From Phascolomyces articulosus (Eukaryota > Mucoromycota > Mucoromycetes > Mucorales > Lichtheimiaceae), in contig JAIXMP010000017.1 of assembly GCA_025677815.1 (NCBI GenBank), forward strand, positions 248,001 through 312,000: 64,000 nucleotides of DNA, written 5' to 3'. The notes below the pieces were generated by a model, which was given only the letters and a program-made list of their open reading frames with translations, did no database searches and was not told where the DNA came from. Made by a program: the position numbers and the translations under genes. Below, piece after piece: positions 22,554-37,600 of the stretch; position 1 is the first letter of the stretch; each line of letters starts with the position of its first letter.

Positions 22554-23661
22554 ATTTTCCTGTAGATGGTTATTATTAGCCATTGGATGAAGAAATCGGC
22601 AAGATTTCCATTTTTGTTTGTAAATAAGGAAACAAAAAAATGAACAACGATGAAGACGACGACGTATATTATCGGTATTTTTAGGCGCGCACAAACTCAA
22701 ACTCAAAACTTTATAGAGAGAGAAGAAAACCTGTTTTTTTAAGCTCTCTGTCATCATCATCACTATCATCATCATTTTTAAACAACAACAGCAACAACAA
22801 AACTAACAAACAGAGAAATAGAGAAAGAGTTATTAGTAGTAACAGTAATAAGCACGGCCAAGAATAAAGGAGAAGTGGATGATGATGAGAACAAGGAGAG
22901 ATGTGAGAAAAAAAAAGGCTAATTTTTTTTAAGGAATTGGATAGTTTTAAGGGTAGGAAGGAACTTGAGAGAATAAGTCATTAAAATATGTTGTGTAATA
23001 TAACAACTTATGCTGATGTCGCCTGTAAAACTGGATTCTGTTTTTGTCTTCAAAATCAATTAAAGAAAAGATGGTAATATCAAAAGTTGAGGAGTCAAAA
23101 ACCTATTTTCTTTGAATCAAAAATAATAAAAGTATTATTTTTTCCTCAAACTATTCACAATAATTATTCATACGTATAAATGTTGATTATAATAAAGCAA
23201 GGTGTTGTCTGATAAGTCTATTCACACAATAATGCGTGGCCGTAGCACAGCACATAATAATAATAATAATTTTGGGGCGTAATTTTTTTTTATTATGCTA
23301 CTCCTTAATTTTTACGTATTTCTTATAATATTATATATTTATTATATACAGATGAACACATCCTATATAAACTATCTACTTGCTGTTGCTGCTGAGCAGT
23401 TTTTTTTTATTTATATATATATATTTATCAAGATTGGGCTAATTTTTATCCAACCTTAAAAAATTCATATTTTGAATCATCATTTTAATATTCAAGTTCG
23501 ACATAAGATTTTCTTATTTTATGCAGAAAAGAATGGTAGTACAAAAAAACACTAGTCTGCATGATTTTTTAATAGACTAACTTCAAAATAAATCAAGTGT
23601 GACTATACGATTTTTTCATTATAATAGTACTACCAGGACGAGTAGTGATAGTGGATGTTAA

Positions 23662-23694
23662 GAAGGAGAAGAAGAAGAAGAAGAAGAAGAAGAG
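23662..23694. repeat. (GAA)n microsatellite
   Basis: About 11 copies of GAA with small imperfections, in the region upstream of the Ran1/Sks1-like kinase gene. Confidence 0.8.
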
Positions 23695-24484
23695 AAAAGT
23701 CTGGTTTTTGTAGTAGTAGTAGTAGAAGCTAGTTATTAGTTGCTCAGTGTGTGTTGTTTTTTATACAACAACAATTGAACGAATAAACAGGATTATTTCT
23801 CTTTCTAGATAAAATAGCAATTTTTTTTTTACTGAGAATAGATGATATCAAGGCTAGAGTTGTTGCAAGGAGGATATTTATTCTTATAGAAGGGAGTAAA
23901 ATCATCAAAAAAGTCAGTTTTGTGTGATATATCCAAGATATCCCAATCACCCTTTTACAGAATAAAGGGAAAAATCCCTTGTTTCTTATCCAATTTTGGG
24001 TCACTTCAATCACCTTTTTTTTATAGCAATAAGAAAAGGGATACTATTCTCTTTTTAACAAATATATAAAAAAAGGAGGTTATATATACTTAGCAATTAG
24101 TAGTTGGTTCAACAGTGTCTATTAGTTATTATATACTTGGAGAAACGGGAAGGAGGAGGGAGGGGGAACAGAAGAAGAGTTACAGGACACGGACCGGATT
24201 CCTTTTTCGCAATTACTCAATGCAGGTTTTTTCCAATGAGTTGGTCTTTTTTTTTTTTGTTTATAAACATGATTTGACTCTCTCTCTCTCTTTTCTTTTC
24301 TTTTCATTTATTTTATTTTATACGTACATAAATAAGCCCGCCTTCTTAGTCACTGCTTATTTTTTTTTTACCCTGCTTATTTTCTTATATACCCCTTTCT
24401 TTTCTACTTTTATTTCTCTAAATCAAATAATATATATATACCATCATTTTTCATCAGCACTATTGATATAATAATTATAACGTC

Positions 24485-26195
24485 ATGACCACGACTACTA
24501 CAACAATTGGAACCACTTTTGAACAATTCTTAGCCAGTCCCGATATTCTCTTGAAAACATGGATCGATAAAAACACCATTCAATTGATTTCAGTACTAGG
24601 GTTTGGAGCTTATGGCATTGTCTATCAAGGACGTCACGCAAAAACCGGGAAAATATACGCAGTTAAATTACTTTCACAAAAAAAGGAACGATTCAGTGAA
24701 ATTGAATTACATCGACGATTATCCAACCATCGTAGTATTTTAACCTTTGACAAAGTGGTTCAACATGGCGATTGGACATTTTTGGTGTTAGAATATGCAC
24801 CAGAAGGTGATTTATTCAGTGCCATTACTCAACCTGCGAGTCCCATTGTAGGGAATAATGACGCCATCCGTCATATATTTTTACAGATCGTAGATGCCGT
24901 TCAATATTGTCATCGCCATGGAATTGCTCATCGAGATCTTAAACCAGAAAATATTCTCATGTTTCCCAATTGGCAAGTCAAATTGGCTGATTTTGGTTTA
25001 GCTACGACTCAAACAGTATCAGCCGATTTTGGCTGCGGATCCGTGTTTTATTTTTCTCCAGGTAAATTAATAATAAATAATAAATATTATTTTTTTTTCT
25101 TATTGTTTATCATAAACAAATCCTATTGTTATTGTTTTCTTATCACAATAACAAATTATATATGCATTTTTGTTTTAATTGTTATAATTAACGTACAATG
25201 ACGCCATTTTTTTTCCTATTAATTATATAGAATCACAGGGTGGTTTCATTAGAAATAATACACGAATGAAAGGTTACGGTACACAGCAAAATGATGTATG
25301 GAGTCTCGGTGTCATTCTTATTAATCTTGCTGCAGGCAGAAACCCATGGAAACAAGCAACCGTCAATGATCCAGCATTTGCTGCGTATGTACGCAAACCT
25401 TCTCAATTTTTCAAAGGTATCTTGCCTTGCATTTCAACAGAATTAAACTCTATTTTGGAACGCATCTTTTGTTTGGATCCTGCACTTCGCATATCATTAC
25501 CCGAATTAAGATTACGTATCCTTCAATGCAAATCTTTTACAAGTCGATATGCACCATCCCTTCATCATCAGCAATATCCTCCCACACGTCGATCTTTCAA
25601 TATCAACAATACGTTAAAACAGCAACAACAGCATGAAGAACGACAACGACCAGCATCCGCTGTTGTTGTTAGTCATAAAAATAAAGGTCGTGTGCATAAT
25701 CATTACCGTCGTCCTCGTTTCGATGATAAACAAATGGATTTTCAGTCTAGCAATGATAGTCATTCCACGGATATGGAATATACAAGTTCCACTGCAATGA
25801 CTATATTACAATATATTCAAGGTTACGTCGATGAAGATCGTGATGTGAATACTGCTCTTGGTAAGAAAAAAGTGCCACCCACATTAAATACAACATGCGG
25901 TAATAATAACAATAAAAAGAAATCGCCTGGTCTCTATGTACAACCACCTTCAACAAAAACACCATCCGTAGTAGTATCTCCTAGACCTCCTACACCATCC
26001 TGTTCATCATCGTCATCATCATCTACCTCTTCTACTGCATCAGAATGTCCATCGACACCTCGTATTTTTAATACAACAACCACAGTATTGAACGAAGACG
26101 AACATAATACCACCACCAAACAAACCAAACAGTATTCACATCAAAATACATCTTTTTATTATCAACAATGGAGTATGGAACAACAGCAACAATAG
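24485..26195 (+). CDS. Serine/threonine kinase of the Ran1/Sks1/Vhs1 group
   Basis: This kinase group includes S. pombe Ran1/Pat1 (meiosis control) and S. cerevisiae Sks1, Vhs1 and Ksp1 (nutrient and filamentous growth signalling). Two exons join in frame: 24485-25061 and 25231-26195, giving 513 aa. Kinase domain about 31-340: glycine loop GFGAYGIV (39-46), Lys61 (YAVK), HRDLKPEN (149-156), DFG (169-171), then ADFGCGSVFYFSPE (180-193), the activation-segment signature of the group. The intron splits the SPE motif, and the second exon carries DVWSLGVILINLAAGRNPWK. The C-terminal 170 residues are disordered with polyQ, polyS and poly-T patches. All catalytic residues are intact. Flanked by very long spacers on both sides, as is common for regulatory kinases. 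Confidence 0.88.
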
Positions 26196-29100
26196 TAACA
26201 ACGTCAATCCACCAATTTTGAAATGAATATTTTTTTTACGTAAAAATATATACTATCTCCTCCTCATCTCTGTTCTCTCTCCTTGACTTCTTTATTATTA
26301 TCATTCTTACCCATTTACTAGCAAGTTGTTTATTGGGATTAATTTTTGTTTTCTCTTCTTCACCCTTCCTCTTCCCCTCCTAAAAAAAAAGCCAACCTTT
26401 TCACAGCAATAACGAAAAAAAAAAGCAAATCGATACTGCTGCCGCCTACTACTATTACTATACCTTTTATTTATTTTTTATCTTGTTCAGATTTCTATGC
26501 ATCATCCCCTTGGTATACATAAAAAAAAAAGTCGCCTCTCTCACCCCCCCTCCCTTCCTCCTGTGGTAAATGCTGCACGCGAGAGGAAAGGAAGAACAAG
26601 AACGAAATAAAAGGGGTTTTATAGTATAGATCTGTCTATCGATTTGTTGTTATTATCTTTTTTTTTTTTGCTGACGAAATGTCCATTTCTTTGTTTCGAT
26701 TCACTTGTCATTTTCATTCCAACAAAAAAAATACATCTGTACAATTCTCCTTATGTTTTAATCCAAACTAATACTAGTTGACCTTCTTTATTATTCATCC
26801 CCTCCAAAAAATTAAAAATTAAAAAACAAATTATTTTCTATCATCTATGATATAGTGATTATTATCATCATCAGAATTGAGTAGTTATTATTATTAGTAG
26901 CATAGAGAGTAATAATTTAGTGAGAGTATTATAAATAATATATGGCATTATTATAAAATATTTTTATACAGTGGCAATTTATGTTCCAAGGGCAAGTTTA
27001 TATATATATATATATATTGTATACTAAAACTATAGGATCACATTACTACACTTGTACTCTTTATGATTATTATATATATTGTAATTATTATTTTAACCTG
27101 AACTAGTACTTATTGAAGATCATTATTTTTATACCTCAATAATATATTTATATATTTATAATAAGCTTAGCATCCACCATCTTATATTCTTTTTTTGAAA
27201 TGATACCTTATGGAATAAGATGAATGATCTTCAAGTTCTTTTTTCCTCGTGCTTGTTTTTTTTTCAATTTTACCTAGGTATCGATTGTTGACTACCAAAA
27301 CTACTGCAAATCCGAACCCATTATTTATTATATTTGTTTTGAACAGTAAAGAATGAACAGAAGCAATTGATATTGATATTACTTTGTATCTATTATTAGA
27401 CAAAAAAAATAGCCACCTTGATTGATCGAGTCATCGTGTTTTTAGTAAAAAAGAAATGAACGAATTTTGACATTATATTGTACTACATCTTCCCCACTAA
27501 TAAAAAAAACCGACTATGTAATAAGAATGGGATTAATGCGCAATAATGCACCATTAAAATTCTTATAGTTTTTACTCTCGGGCCATATTGAAGAAAAATC
27601 ATATAAATCATATATGTATATATAAAAAAGAGGAGAGATCATTGCATAAATGATAGAAAAGAGGAATCGATGTTGGTCAAATCATTATTATACCCTCGAC
27701 TAATTTTTTTTTCTTCAGGAGCAAAAGAAACATATTATCAAATGGGTTCACCACTATTCAAAAAAAAATATGAGTGATCAAGGATATATATGCGACAAGA
27801 AAAGAAAAAGGATGTATCGTTAATAAAGCTTTGATGGATTTGTTTATTATGCAAGATGGAAACCCTTAAAAAAATTATTCCATGATTTAGTAGATGGTGA
27901 GCTGCAGTGTTTTTCTTTTAAGGAAACGACGATGACCTTGACTATGAATGTAAAATAAAACGCAGGAGGATATAGATGAGATAGAACAATACTATTTTTA
28001 TTTCTATTAGTGTTTTGGTTCATATATAATATAATAAATGCAGCTATTATCAGATAATAGATATTATCCTTGTTGACTTGTCAAATAATATATCTAAAAG
28101 CATGTGTTTTTTACTCTAATTTAAATGAATATTCTTGAGTAAAAAATAAAGTAACACTAATATGATAAAATAAAATGAGGGGAGAAATATAAAGAAAAGA
28201 CGAGGAGAGTTGATGATGATGATTATCATCAAAAATAATACAAGGAGTGAATGAGTTGGCTTAAAGTATAATATGCTGCAATTTTGGGATAAATAATTCT
28301 AGTATCACTTCCTTGTCGATCATCAATCATATAGTAATAGTCTTTTTTTTTCTATTATTATTAGTATTATACCTTTCTTCTTTCAACTATTAATACTATA
28401 ACACTTCCCTCTTCTTTTTCTTTTACTTATATATTTTCCCCCAAACAACCCACATTATAGTATATTATAGATAATACAGATATTATTTTATCTCTCTCCT
28501 TTTACCACTACTAGTAGCGAAGAAGAGGATCGAAGGGAAAAGGCAGATATATGTAGTATATACTCACTTATCACTCACGCTGTTGAGTGATAAGTTAAAT
28601 ATTTCCCAACTCCTTTTCTATGGTAACTCCTTTATTAATTATTTATTTGATGACTCAACCTGGACAAGTCTACCTAAATTATAATAACATTATACAAATT
28701 GTTCCTCTCCCCTCTCCTTCTCCTTCTCTACTCTCTACAATTATCTATTTTAACTCCTCATCAGCAAATAAATTACGTTTGACCCGCGCAAGGAAAAAAA
28801 AAAGGAAAATAAGAGCCGATGTATATATATAAAAAAAACCTGTAATTGCTATTTTTGTATACTTTAAAACTTGCTTAATGAATGACAGAAAATCTAGAAA
28901 AAGAAAAGACAAGTTTTTTTTATTATATATAAAGTGGCTAAAATAAATGATGTACATTACTTTTCAGAACTTTTTACTACTACTACTACTACTACTACTA
29001 CTCTTCTGCATTTATTCCTTTAAAGAAGTGGATGGTGATGATAATAAGAAAAGACCATTGAATCAATATCATCTTTTCTCCACTTTTTTTTTCACCCTGT

Positions 29101-32100
29101 CTTTTTGCTGTTGGATGATCTTATCCTTCTCCTCTCTTATTTTTTTTCCTTGTCATTGACATTTTCTCTCATTGAGTTGTAAAGACAAGGGGAAAGAATG
29201 TGAGGAAATGATTCCTATTTTTTTTTCCCTTGGCACTTTTGAATAATAATCATCATAGATCGTGTATTCTCCTCTTTTCTTTTGATAACTGTTGACAACA
29301 ACAAATGTATACAACAGTAAATGTCACAACTTGTAACTGTAATTCCTTGCTATTGTCACTTAAAATCAATCAATCATAAAATGATACACCACGTTAATTC
29401 TTCCTTTTTTTTTATTCCTGGTAAACATGTTATTTTTTTCTTCTTCTTCTTTGCAATAACCATATTATATATCTAGGGCAGCAATTACCCATAAATAATA
29501 CATAGTTATTGTCAAATATATCGTTTATATATTATTATAATGATAGAAACTCTATTATAACTCCTAATTCAAAATTATAAAACTTACACCAACTCTAATA
29601 CACAAGAGTGTACATGTATATACAAAAATGCAGTACATATTGATTGATTCCTTTTTCACTTGATCCATTAGCTGCATAAATAATGTTCATTGTTCAGTTT
29701 TATGCTTTTATTTCTTATTGATAAGATTTATTATACTTTAAATATATAATCAGATCTTTTTTTTATGAAACATCCTATTTTTTCGATTCACCGCCAAAAT
29801 ATATAAAATGAACTATTAAAGGAGTTGAAAAAAAAGACAGTGATATATCCTTAAATAGCCAAAAAAAGAAAAGAAAAAACTTGTACTATGTATCCTATTG
29901 TAATATTGTTGTTGAGTTACTGTAGATAGAGCAAACGAGTGGAAGGAGAAAGAGACAAGAGAGGAGAAAGCTAAGGAACATTTGTTGCTGCTGCTGTAAG
30001 GTTACCTACCTCGTATGTATAAGACTTAGTAGGGACAATGATAAAAAAGTACTCCGAGAGAAAAACGACGTAAGTGGCGCTCAAGTGAAATTCTCCTGGT
30101 CTCTATGTAACATTCTCCTCTTTCATCATCATTCTTATAATAATGGGGCAAGATAAAAAATATATATTTACAGTTATTCTCCTCTAGTTCCTCTACTCCA
30201 GTATCCCTTCTTTTTCTTCCATGACACTGGATACATAATACCTTATAATATTGTTTATTATTCCAAAGAATCTTTTTCTTATTCTCCTTTTTCCTCCTAG
30301 TTTTTTTTTCCTTCTTCTCCTCTACCTTTACCAACAACATCCAAGTTAGGTTCTGGGAATACATCATTATGCTTGTATTAGAATATACTACTATATGAAG
30401 TCATAAAATAAATGGAGAAACAACAATGAAATCATCTTATACATTGTCGACTCATAGTACAGTGATACGATGGGGGTTGCATAACAACAAGTATTATTAC
30501 ATCGTTACTACCATTCTATAAGTTATCACAACAGAACATATTAGACGCGTTCTGATAAGTCATTGTTTTTTTAATTATATAGCTACTAAATACTGATTAT
30601 AATGCTTAATAGATTACATATCATCCATAATAAGATTGAAAGGAATGTAATGTTTTCTTGTAATTATATCCATAGTATGATACTCTTCTTATACCTGACT
30701 TTTTCTTCCATCACTACAAACTCCTTGTTCCTTTTTTTGTTATAGGATACCGAACTAGTTTCTTTTTAGGCATTGAATTAAGCTTTTTTTATATAAAGGG
30801 GGAGTGGAGAGGAGCAGTTGATATACAACCTTTTTTTTTCAAGGTTCAATTATTCAACCAAAGAAATAGACTATAATTTTATTCATTAAATATAATAACA
30901 ATACATGATGAAAGACATATATAGAATTATTATTATTATCTAAATTTATCATTATTCTATAAACGTTTACCGGTCTCAACGTACTTCTTTAATTGTCTCA
31001 TTTTTATTATAACCATTATTATTTATATTTTTCACAGTGCTACATTAGCTATATTATGTTTGTACTATAATATAAAGAAACTTGGTATTCAAAAAAAAAG
31101 TTAACAATTTGCATATTTATCCAGTGACTTTATTATATGATAAAATAACAATCTTTTATATTTTATAACACTAACAGACGTATATAGCGGTCAATCCAAT
31201 TATTTTGCCTGTTATAATGCATGATATCACTCATCTTGAAGAGGTAAAGACTACTTGATACTGGTATCGACGAAAATAAAAAGTTTTGTTACCGGTAACG
31301 ATCATAAAGTTGGGCAATTTTTAGAAATACTTTGCTTACTTTGGGACTTACCGGTAACTTTGAAAAATCATGGATCTTCGTAAAACATTTGGTGGTGTCT
31401 GTCTTCCAATGATCGATATAGAATTCGTTGACAAGTTTACAACAGAGACCAATTGTGAAAGCAATATTTCCGAATCCCCATGGATGTAGTGTACCCTCTC
31501 ACTGTATAGAGCATTAGTTTAACACCTTAAGAAAAAAAATTGCACAGAAATGTAGCTTCCACCCTTCCCCATAAAAAAAATAAAACATTGTCTTATCATT
31601 TTGATGGTTCTTCTTTCAATCACATATTCACATATTTTTATTGCCAATAACTAACATCAACAACAAAGGTAGACTCATATTACATGAATATTTTAATTTG
31701 TTTCAATCCGTAACAGATTATTTTTACTTATTTATTTGGGATATCATGGTAGCATGAACCAGATTCAAATCCACCAAATTCAACTTTCAACGCTGCTGTT
31801 CAGCTTCCTTTTTTTTTTAGTATTATTTCGTAGGAAATTATTCAAGGGCCAAAAAAAAAGACCAATTGAAACACTCAAAGTGTTATTAGTACATATAATA
31901 AATGTAAAGGGTAAATACATGCCTATTTTTGATAAATTCTTCTACTTCACCAGCTGGTGTCCATTCATCGTTGGCCTTCTTCCTCTAACTGATTATTCAA
32001 TTAAATTCCACCAGCTTCACCTTCCAAGATTGTTGTTGTTTGGATTCATAGATCTTTTGATATGTCGATCCATTCATGGAAGTTTTTTCTTTTATCTTTT

Positions 32101-34681
32101 TGAAACATGGGATGTTCTCCGAATTTTGCCAACCGATTAAGAAACTATCAAAAAGAACCTTAAAGAAGTAACTCCAAAACTTTAGACTATTGTTTCCATG
32201 TTTGGTGAAAATTGGGTTTGAAACAATAAGGATGTATATTGTTGACTTTTCCCGTACTGATAATGTAATAGCGAAGGTTGTAAATAACGTTAAATATATA
32301 GATTACTGTTTTACTACTTATTTCTACGTACAGAATCAAGCAATTCTATTTTATATAAAATACGAGCCAAGCATCCGAAAAGAAAAAGATAATTGATTCA
32401 CAATCAGATATGTTTACAAGGTTTCCAACAGGTCATATGTAATCGCATTTCTTTTGTTTGTTTTTATACGTATAATAAAAATAAAACAGCAATTCCTTTA
32501 TTTTGGAACGGCGTTGATTTAGAGACAATGGAACATCAGTTATTGGATATCCGGTATATATTATATATTATAGGAATAATTCTTTTATTAATACAGTCAT
32601 GTTAGAAGATCATAATACTATATAGGATATTACCTGAATAGCCTGCTGCAGTGTATATATATAGGAAATCAGACTTTAAGGAGAATTATTGGTGCAATAA
32701 AAAGCTAAGCTGATCACAGGAATGCCTTTTTTTTTACGTGTGACTAAAAAAAAAGCGCTGTGTTCCTGAGAGGGGCTCGATCTTTCTTTTAAAAAAAGAA
32801 TTGATCAGTGCTCTTCTGGTGTGGCCCTTTTTTGTGTAATTCTTTTTACTTTTCATTGAACACAAACCAAAGAAGATAGTCGTGATGATGATGCAATCGT
32901 TCTACATTCACTGTTCTATATTTAATACATATCGATTGAATATTATATATTCAATTGCATTATCTTGTTCTTTTAATTTTTGATTCCTACTTGATGATGA
33001 TGATGATGCTCAGCTACTACTTTTATCTATTCATTCAGTAAATCAATTACAATAAATAATTAATAAAAGTGCGAGTTGTTTATATACACGTGTAAAATAA
33101 AAAAAATGTATAATAATATGCCTCTTTTTCTTTTCATTAGAATCATCCTCATCATTATCAATTATAATAATAGTTAAGTAATTCAAAGTTTTTTTAAGGA
33201 GGTGTAAAAAAGAATTACATTGTGGAACAAGTTAGTTGCATGTCCGAAAGTTGTGTGTTGATGAATTGGCCAACCAAATGTCTAATTTCTTTTTATGTAT
33301 TTTCGTTTCACTGCAAGGGTATCGCCCCGCTCTCGCAGCAAAAAAGCAAAACGCTTATTACTAATACAAATATAAACAATAATAATAATAAATCTCGTCA
33401 TGTTGAAAATAAATAAACAAATAGATCCATTTAAACAAATCATTTTATTTGTTGTTGTTGTTGTTGTTCTAATGAAATCAAGTCATGATGATGATGATTG
33501 CTTTTACAATATGAACGAGTGTATAAAAATCTGAGATCGCGGATCGGTTCTGGAATTACTATTCTTCCGTGACCAAGAGAAAGAGTGAAAATGAATCATG
33601 AAGAAGTATTTGATTGGTTGTCATATTAAACACTAGAACCTCTTGGCATTTTTTTTTTGTTCCTTTGGGCTTTTTACATAGACTATTACTCTACAGCGAA
33701 TGGATCTATATGCTAATAAGAAGAAGAATGATAATGGAATATTTAAAATAGAATAATAAAAAAACACGAGTCTATATATCACGAGTAAATGGAATTTGGA
33801 TCATAATATAAAGATCAGGAAAGAGGAGAAAAGGTCAATTTTGAAGGAGTGATTCTAATAATTATTAATTAGAGAAGAACTTTTATATGTTTGACATGCA
33901 TTTTTTTAAAAAATATGTAATAAAAGAAAGAGTCAATACGATTCGATTCGATTCAGCCAAGATACAATGATCTAGTAGGTATTTATTAATGCCAAAAAAA
34001 AAAAAAAAAAGAAATGCAAGGTTCATTGATTTCTTTTTGGTAAGGACTAAATTTTTCATACCAACAGCATGGAAAGCAAAGATCAGAAAAAATTCTATTT
34101 GAATATCCGCATAGAAAAAAACACCAAAAAAGTTTTTATTTTTCCTCATTTGGAAATGTCGTGTAACTCAAAAATGATGGTAAGCTGCTCTATAAAAAGT
34201 TTTTAGATATTACTCTGACTACTCCACCAAGTATATATAACTTATTATAAAAAAAGACATGTGCAGCACCAGAAATCACAGCAATTCAATTTCTTAAAAA
34301 ATCGGCACTGGCCGATCAATAAGTTTATTATTATTGTTAATATATTGAGATATATATAAATATATATATATATATACAATGATCTAATCACGTGATGGTC
34401 TCACTAAAGGAATTATGGCTGGTGTGTGTGTGTGTGCGTGTGTGGTGTCGATGGTTTATATCCACATTTGTAGGCATATTCCAACCTTTTTTTTTTTTTT
34501 TTTGACTCTGAGTTATTATGGCCTGGGTCTCTTTTCCAATTTAGTCGCACACTCTAAACTCTCTCTCTCTTTCTTCCCTTTCTTGACTTTTAACTTCTTT
34601 CAACACTTTTTTTTTTTTTACTTTCTCTCCATTTTCGGTTGTGGGGACGAATTTGGGATCCATATTTAAAAAAGAAATATA
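26196..34681. other. 8.5-kb AT-rich gene desert
   Basis: The longest gap in the window. It is full of A/T homopolymers, AT runs (for example about 27000-27019), an ACT run (28976-29002), and CAT/GAT trinucleotides. No open frame has recognisable content. One palindrome GTTACCGGTAAC occurs at about 31294-31311, with a second TTACCGGTAAC about 60 nt later. The frame at 31736-32140 (+) is hydrophobic and low-complexity and I do not accept it. A GC-richer patch at 32690-32860 with complementary segments could be an RNA gene, but I cannot name one. Confidence 0.5.
28976..29002. repeat. (ACT)n microsatellite
   Basis: About nine copies of the ACT/CTA trinucleotide in the gene desert. Confidence 0.8.
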
Positions 34682-37600
34682 ATGTCAAGTGGTGAGACAG
34701 CTGAAGAAGCTGCAAAGAGACAGAGAGTGAGCCGCGCGTGGTGAGTCTTTTTTTTTTGTTAAATTCTAGAAAAATAATAATAATAATAAAAGCTTATTCT
34801 TCTATTTCTCCTTTTTTTTTTTCTATTCTCAACCGTGGGACTAATTGGGGTGAATGGGCTATTGATATTTTTTTTAAAAAACAAAAAATAGTGACCTCTG
34901 TCGTCGAAAAAAAATAAAATGCGATGGACTGAATCCTGTGTGTAGTAATTGTCAAGCATTTAGTTTAGAATGTAGTTATAATGATACAACGAAAAAGGTA
35001 TCTATTTCTATTGTATTTTTTTTGTCCTACTACTCCACGCGCGATAGACACATTAATACACACACAGCTATCGAGATTATCAATGACTAATGATTTACAA
35101 AAAAAAAAAATGAATTCCTCTTTTTCTTTTTTTTTTCTAGCGAGGTCCACCTAAAGGATATATTGAAGCCATTGAAAATCGACTACATAAATTAGAACAA
35201 ATATTAAGTGATCTCGCCGAAAATACAGAAGATCCACGATCACAAGCAGTTTTAGCGGAATTGCATCAACCATTGGAAACAGCTACAGGTGAACAGATCA
35301 GTACTCGACCTGTAAGACGTGGACGTGGAAGTAATAAGAATCGAACTTTTTTCTGGCAAACCACCACCAGCACAGGAAGTTCAAGTGGAACTTCTCGTTC
35401 AAAAAAATCTAAAAAAAATACTCGACCTACTCCACCAGGTTCCCCAGCGTCGTCCTCCCAACTCATGGACAGTCCGACACTCGGCCATGAAGAATTAGCA
35501 CCAGGTAGTCCTGGTGGATCTGTGATGGATGATAGCAATGGACAATTATCCATGGATGAAACAGGTCAAGTCAGGTACCTGGGAAGATCGTCCGGTTTTT
35601 ATTTACTTCAAAACAGTCGTACTTACCAGAATGGTGCGTTTCATTTGACCAATTGTGGTCATATCAAGGCTTCGTTGAATAAGCGATCCGCTCCTTTGGA
35701 TAAGTTTGAATTGCCTCCGCGGGATTTGTCAATGCATCTGATTCGCACTTATTTTCAACATTTTTATCCTGTCTTGCCTTTGTTTTATAAACGACTCTTG
35801 CATTCTTCCATGGATCCTCCTTCGGATAATATTTCCCCACTTTTATTGAATGCTATTTATGCCATTGCTTCCAGAGTCTCACCTGATTTAAGAGTACGTT
35901 CTGATCCGGATTCCCCAGATACCGCTGGTGATATATTTTTTGAACGGGCCAAATGTCTTTTGGATGATTATTATGATACACCTAAAATTTCGACGGTACA
36001 AGCTCTTTTGTTGATGGCATGTCATCAACATGGTGCCATGAATTCTCCAAGAGCATGGCTTTATAGTGGTCTTGTAAGAGAGAAAGATTTTTTTTTGGGC
36101 TTGAAAAAAAAAAAAAAAGAAACAAAAAGAAGAAATTAAAAGAGGAGGAAGGAGAAAGAAAAGAAATTAATTAATTTGTTTCCATATCGATTGTAGGCTT
36201 TCCGAATGGCACAAGATCTAGGTCTACATCGAAATTGTGATCATTGGAATATCCCACCAGATGAACGAGAACGACGAAAACGTGTGTTTTGGTGTTGTTT
36301 TATTGTGGATCGATTATTTAGTGCATTGTTCGGTCGAGCTTCTGTCTTTGAAGAACGTGACTGTGATGTGCCCTTTCCAACGGTCGATGACGATCAAGAT
36401 ATACGGGTAAACAATAGTAAAGAAAATGGAGGACCAGGAGGAAGACCACCCGTAAGACTTTTGGAATCATTTGTACAACTGATCAAGATCTGCGATATTC
36501 TCGGCCACGTGCTTAAAAATATTTATTATGCAAAGGCACGACATCATGCAGGAACACAACACATCGACCATGTTTTATCAGCATTGAACCAACAATTGAC
36601 CAATTGGTTCAACAGTATGCCACCTTCTTTACGATATGATATGCCTGTAGGCAATGGGGAAGGAGCATCAGATCCACCGTCACCTGTCTCTCAATTACAT
36701 ATGATTTATTACACCACCGTCATTTTGCTCCATCGACCCTTTATTCCGGGTCCTTCTACTTCTTCCTTATCTTCTTTATCCTCTTCTTCTCTACCTTCTT
36801 ACAATATTTGCACATCGGCTGCCAATTCCATCTTGGACATTGTTTCCATTATGTTATCTCATAATAATCTCAAATTCGTCTCCAATTTCACCGTCTATTA
36901 TATTTTTACTGCGGGTATTATTTTTATGAAATCGGCCACAGCAGCGTCGGACTCGGAAAAATCATTTGAATCCAAAGTGAAAATCAATAAGATCATGCGT
37001 GCCTTGGACGAGATTGAGTTGACTTGGAATACAGCGTCACGAAGTTGTAGTATTCTTGGTGAATTGGCTGGTTTACGAGATATTAATTTGGCATTTGATA
37101 ATCGGGAAGCATCGGCAACCTCACGTCGGACAGCAGCAGCACAAGCAGCGGCTGCAGCCGCAACAGTATCAGCGCCACCGACAACAACAACAATGACAAG
37201 TCATAATGAGGCGGTAACACGAATACAAACACCACCTCTTTCTATGGTGTTTTCATCCGATGGTCCGAATAAAGAACCTTCTGATGTACAACAACAACAG
37301 CAACAATTACAGCAAGTTCCACAACATCATCATCAACAACAACAACAACAGCCTATGAGTAGTGCGAGTAGTAACGCCAGTAATCAAAGTGGTTGGATGA
37401 ATAATAATGGTCGTCTTACGCCAACATCTTCTCGACCACCAGATTTGTTAACTAGTAACAATAACACACCTACTGGTACAAACAATAATGGGTTCCAATT
37501 ACCAACACAATGGCTTCCAGTATCCAATACGTATGGTTCAACTGCTCCCACCGTAGATCCATTTGCAGCACCAGGTACGATTCCAGGACCAGCACAACAA

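Larger units (their letters stand above)
19625..24484. other. 4.9-kb AT-rich intergenic region
   Basis: No supported gene. Contains AT runs (about 20555-20576, 22531-22552), GAA repeat (about 23662-23694), GTA repeat (about 23710-23724) and pyrimidine tracts before the next gene. Open frames here are low-complexity or lysine/phenylalanine-rich with no recognisable content. The last several hundred bases are presumably promoter and long 5' UTR of the kinase gene at 24485. Confidence 0.5.

Noticed and set aside
31736..32140. 134-codon + strand open frame
   Set aside because: Hydrophobic, Phe/Leu-rich translation of AT-rich DNA with no motif, no splice partners and no homologous feel; most likely chance.
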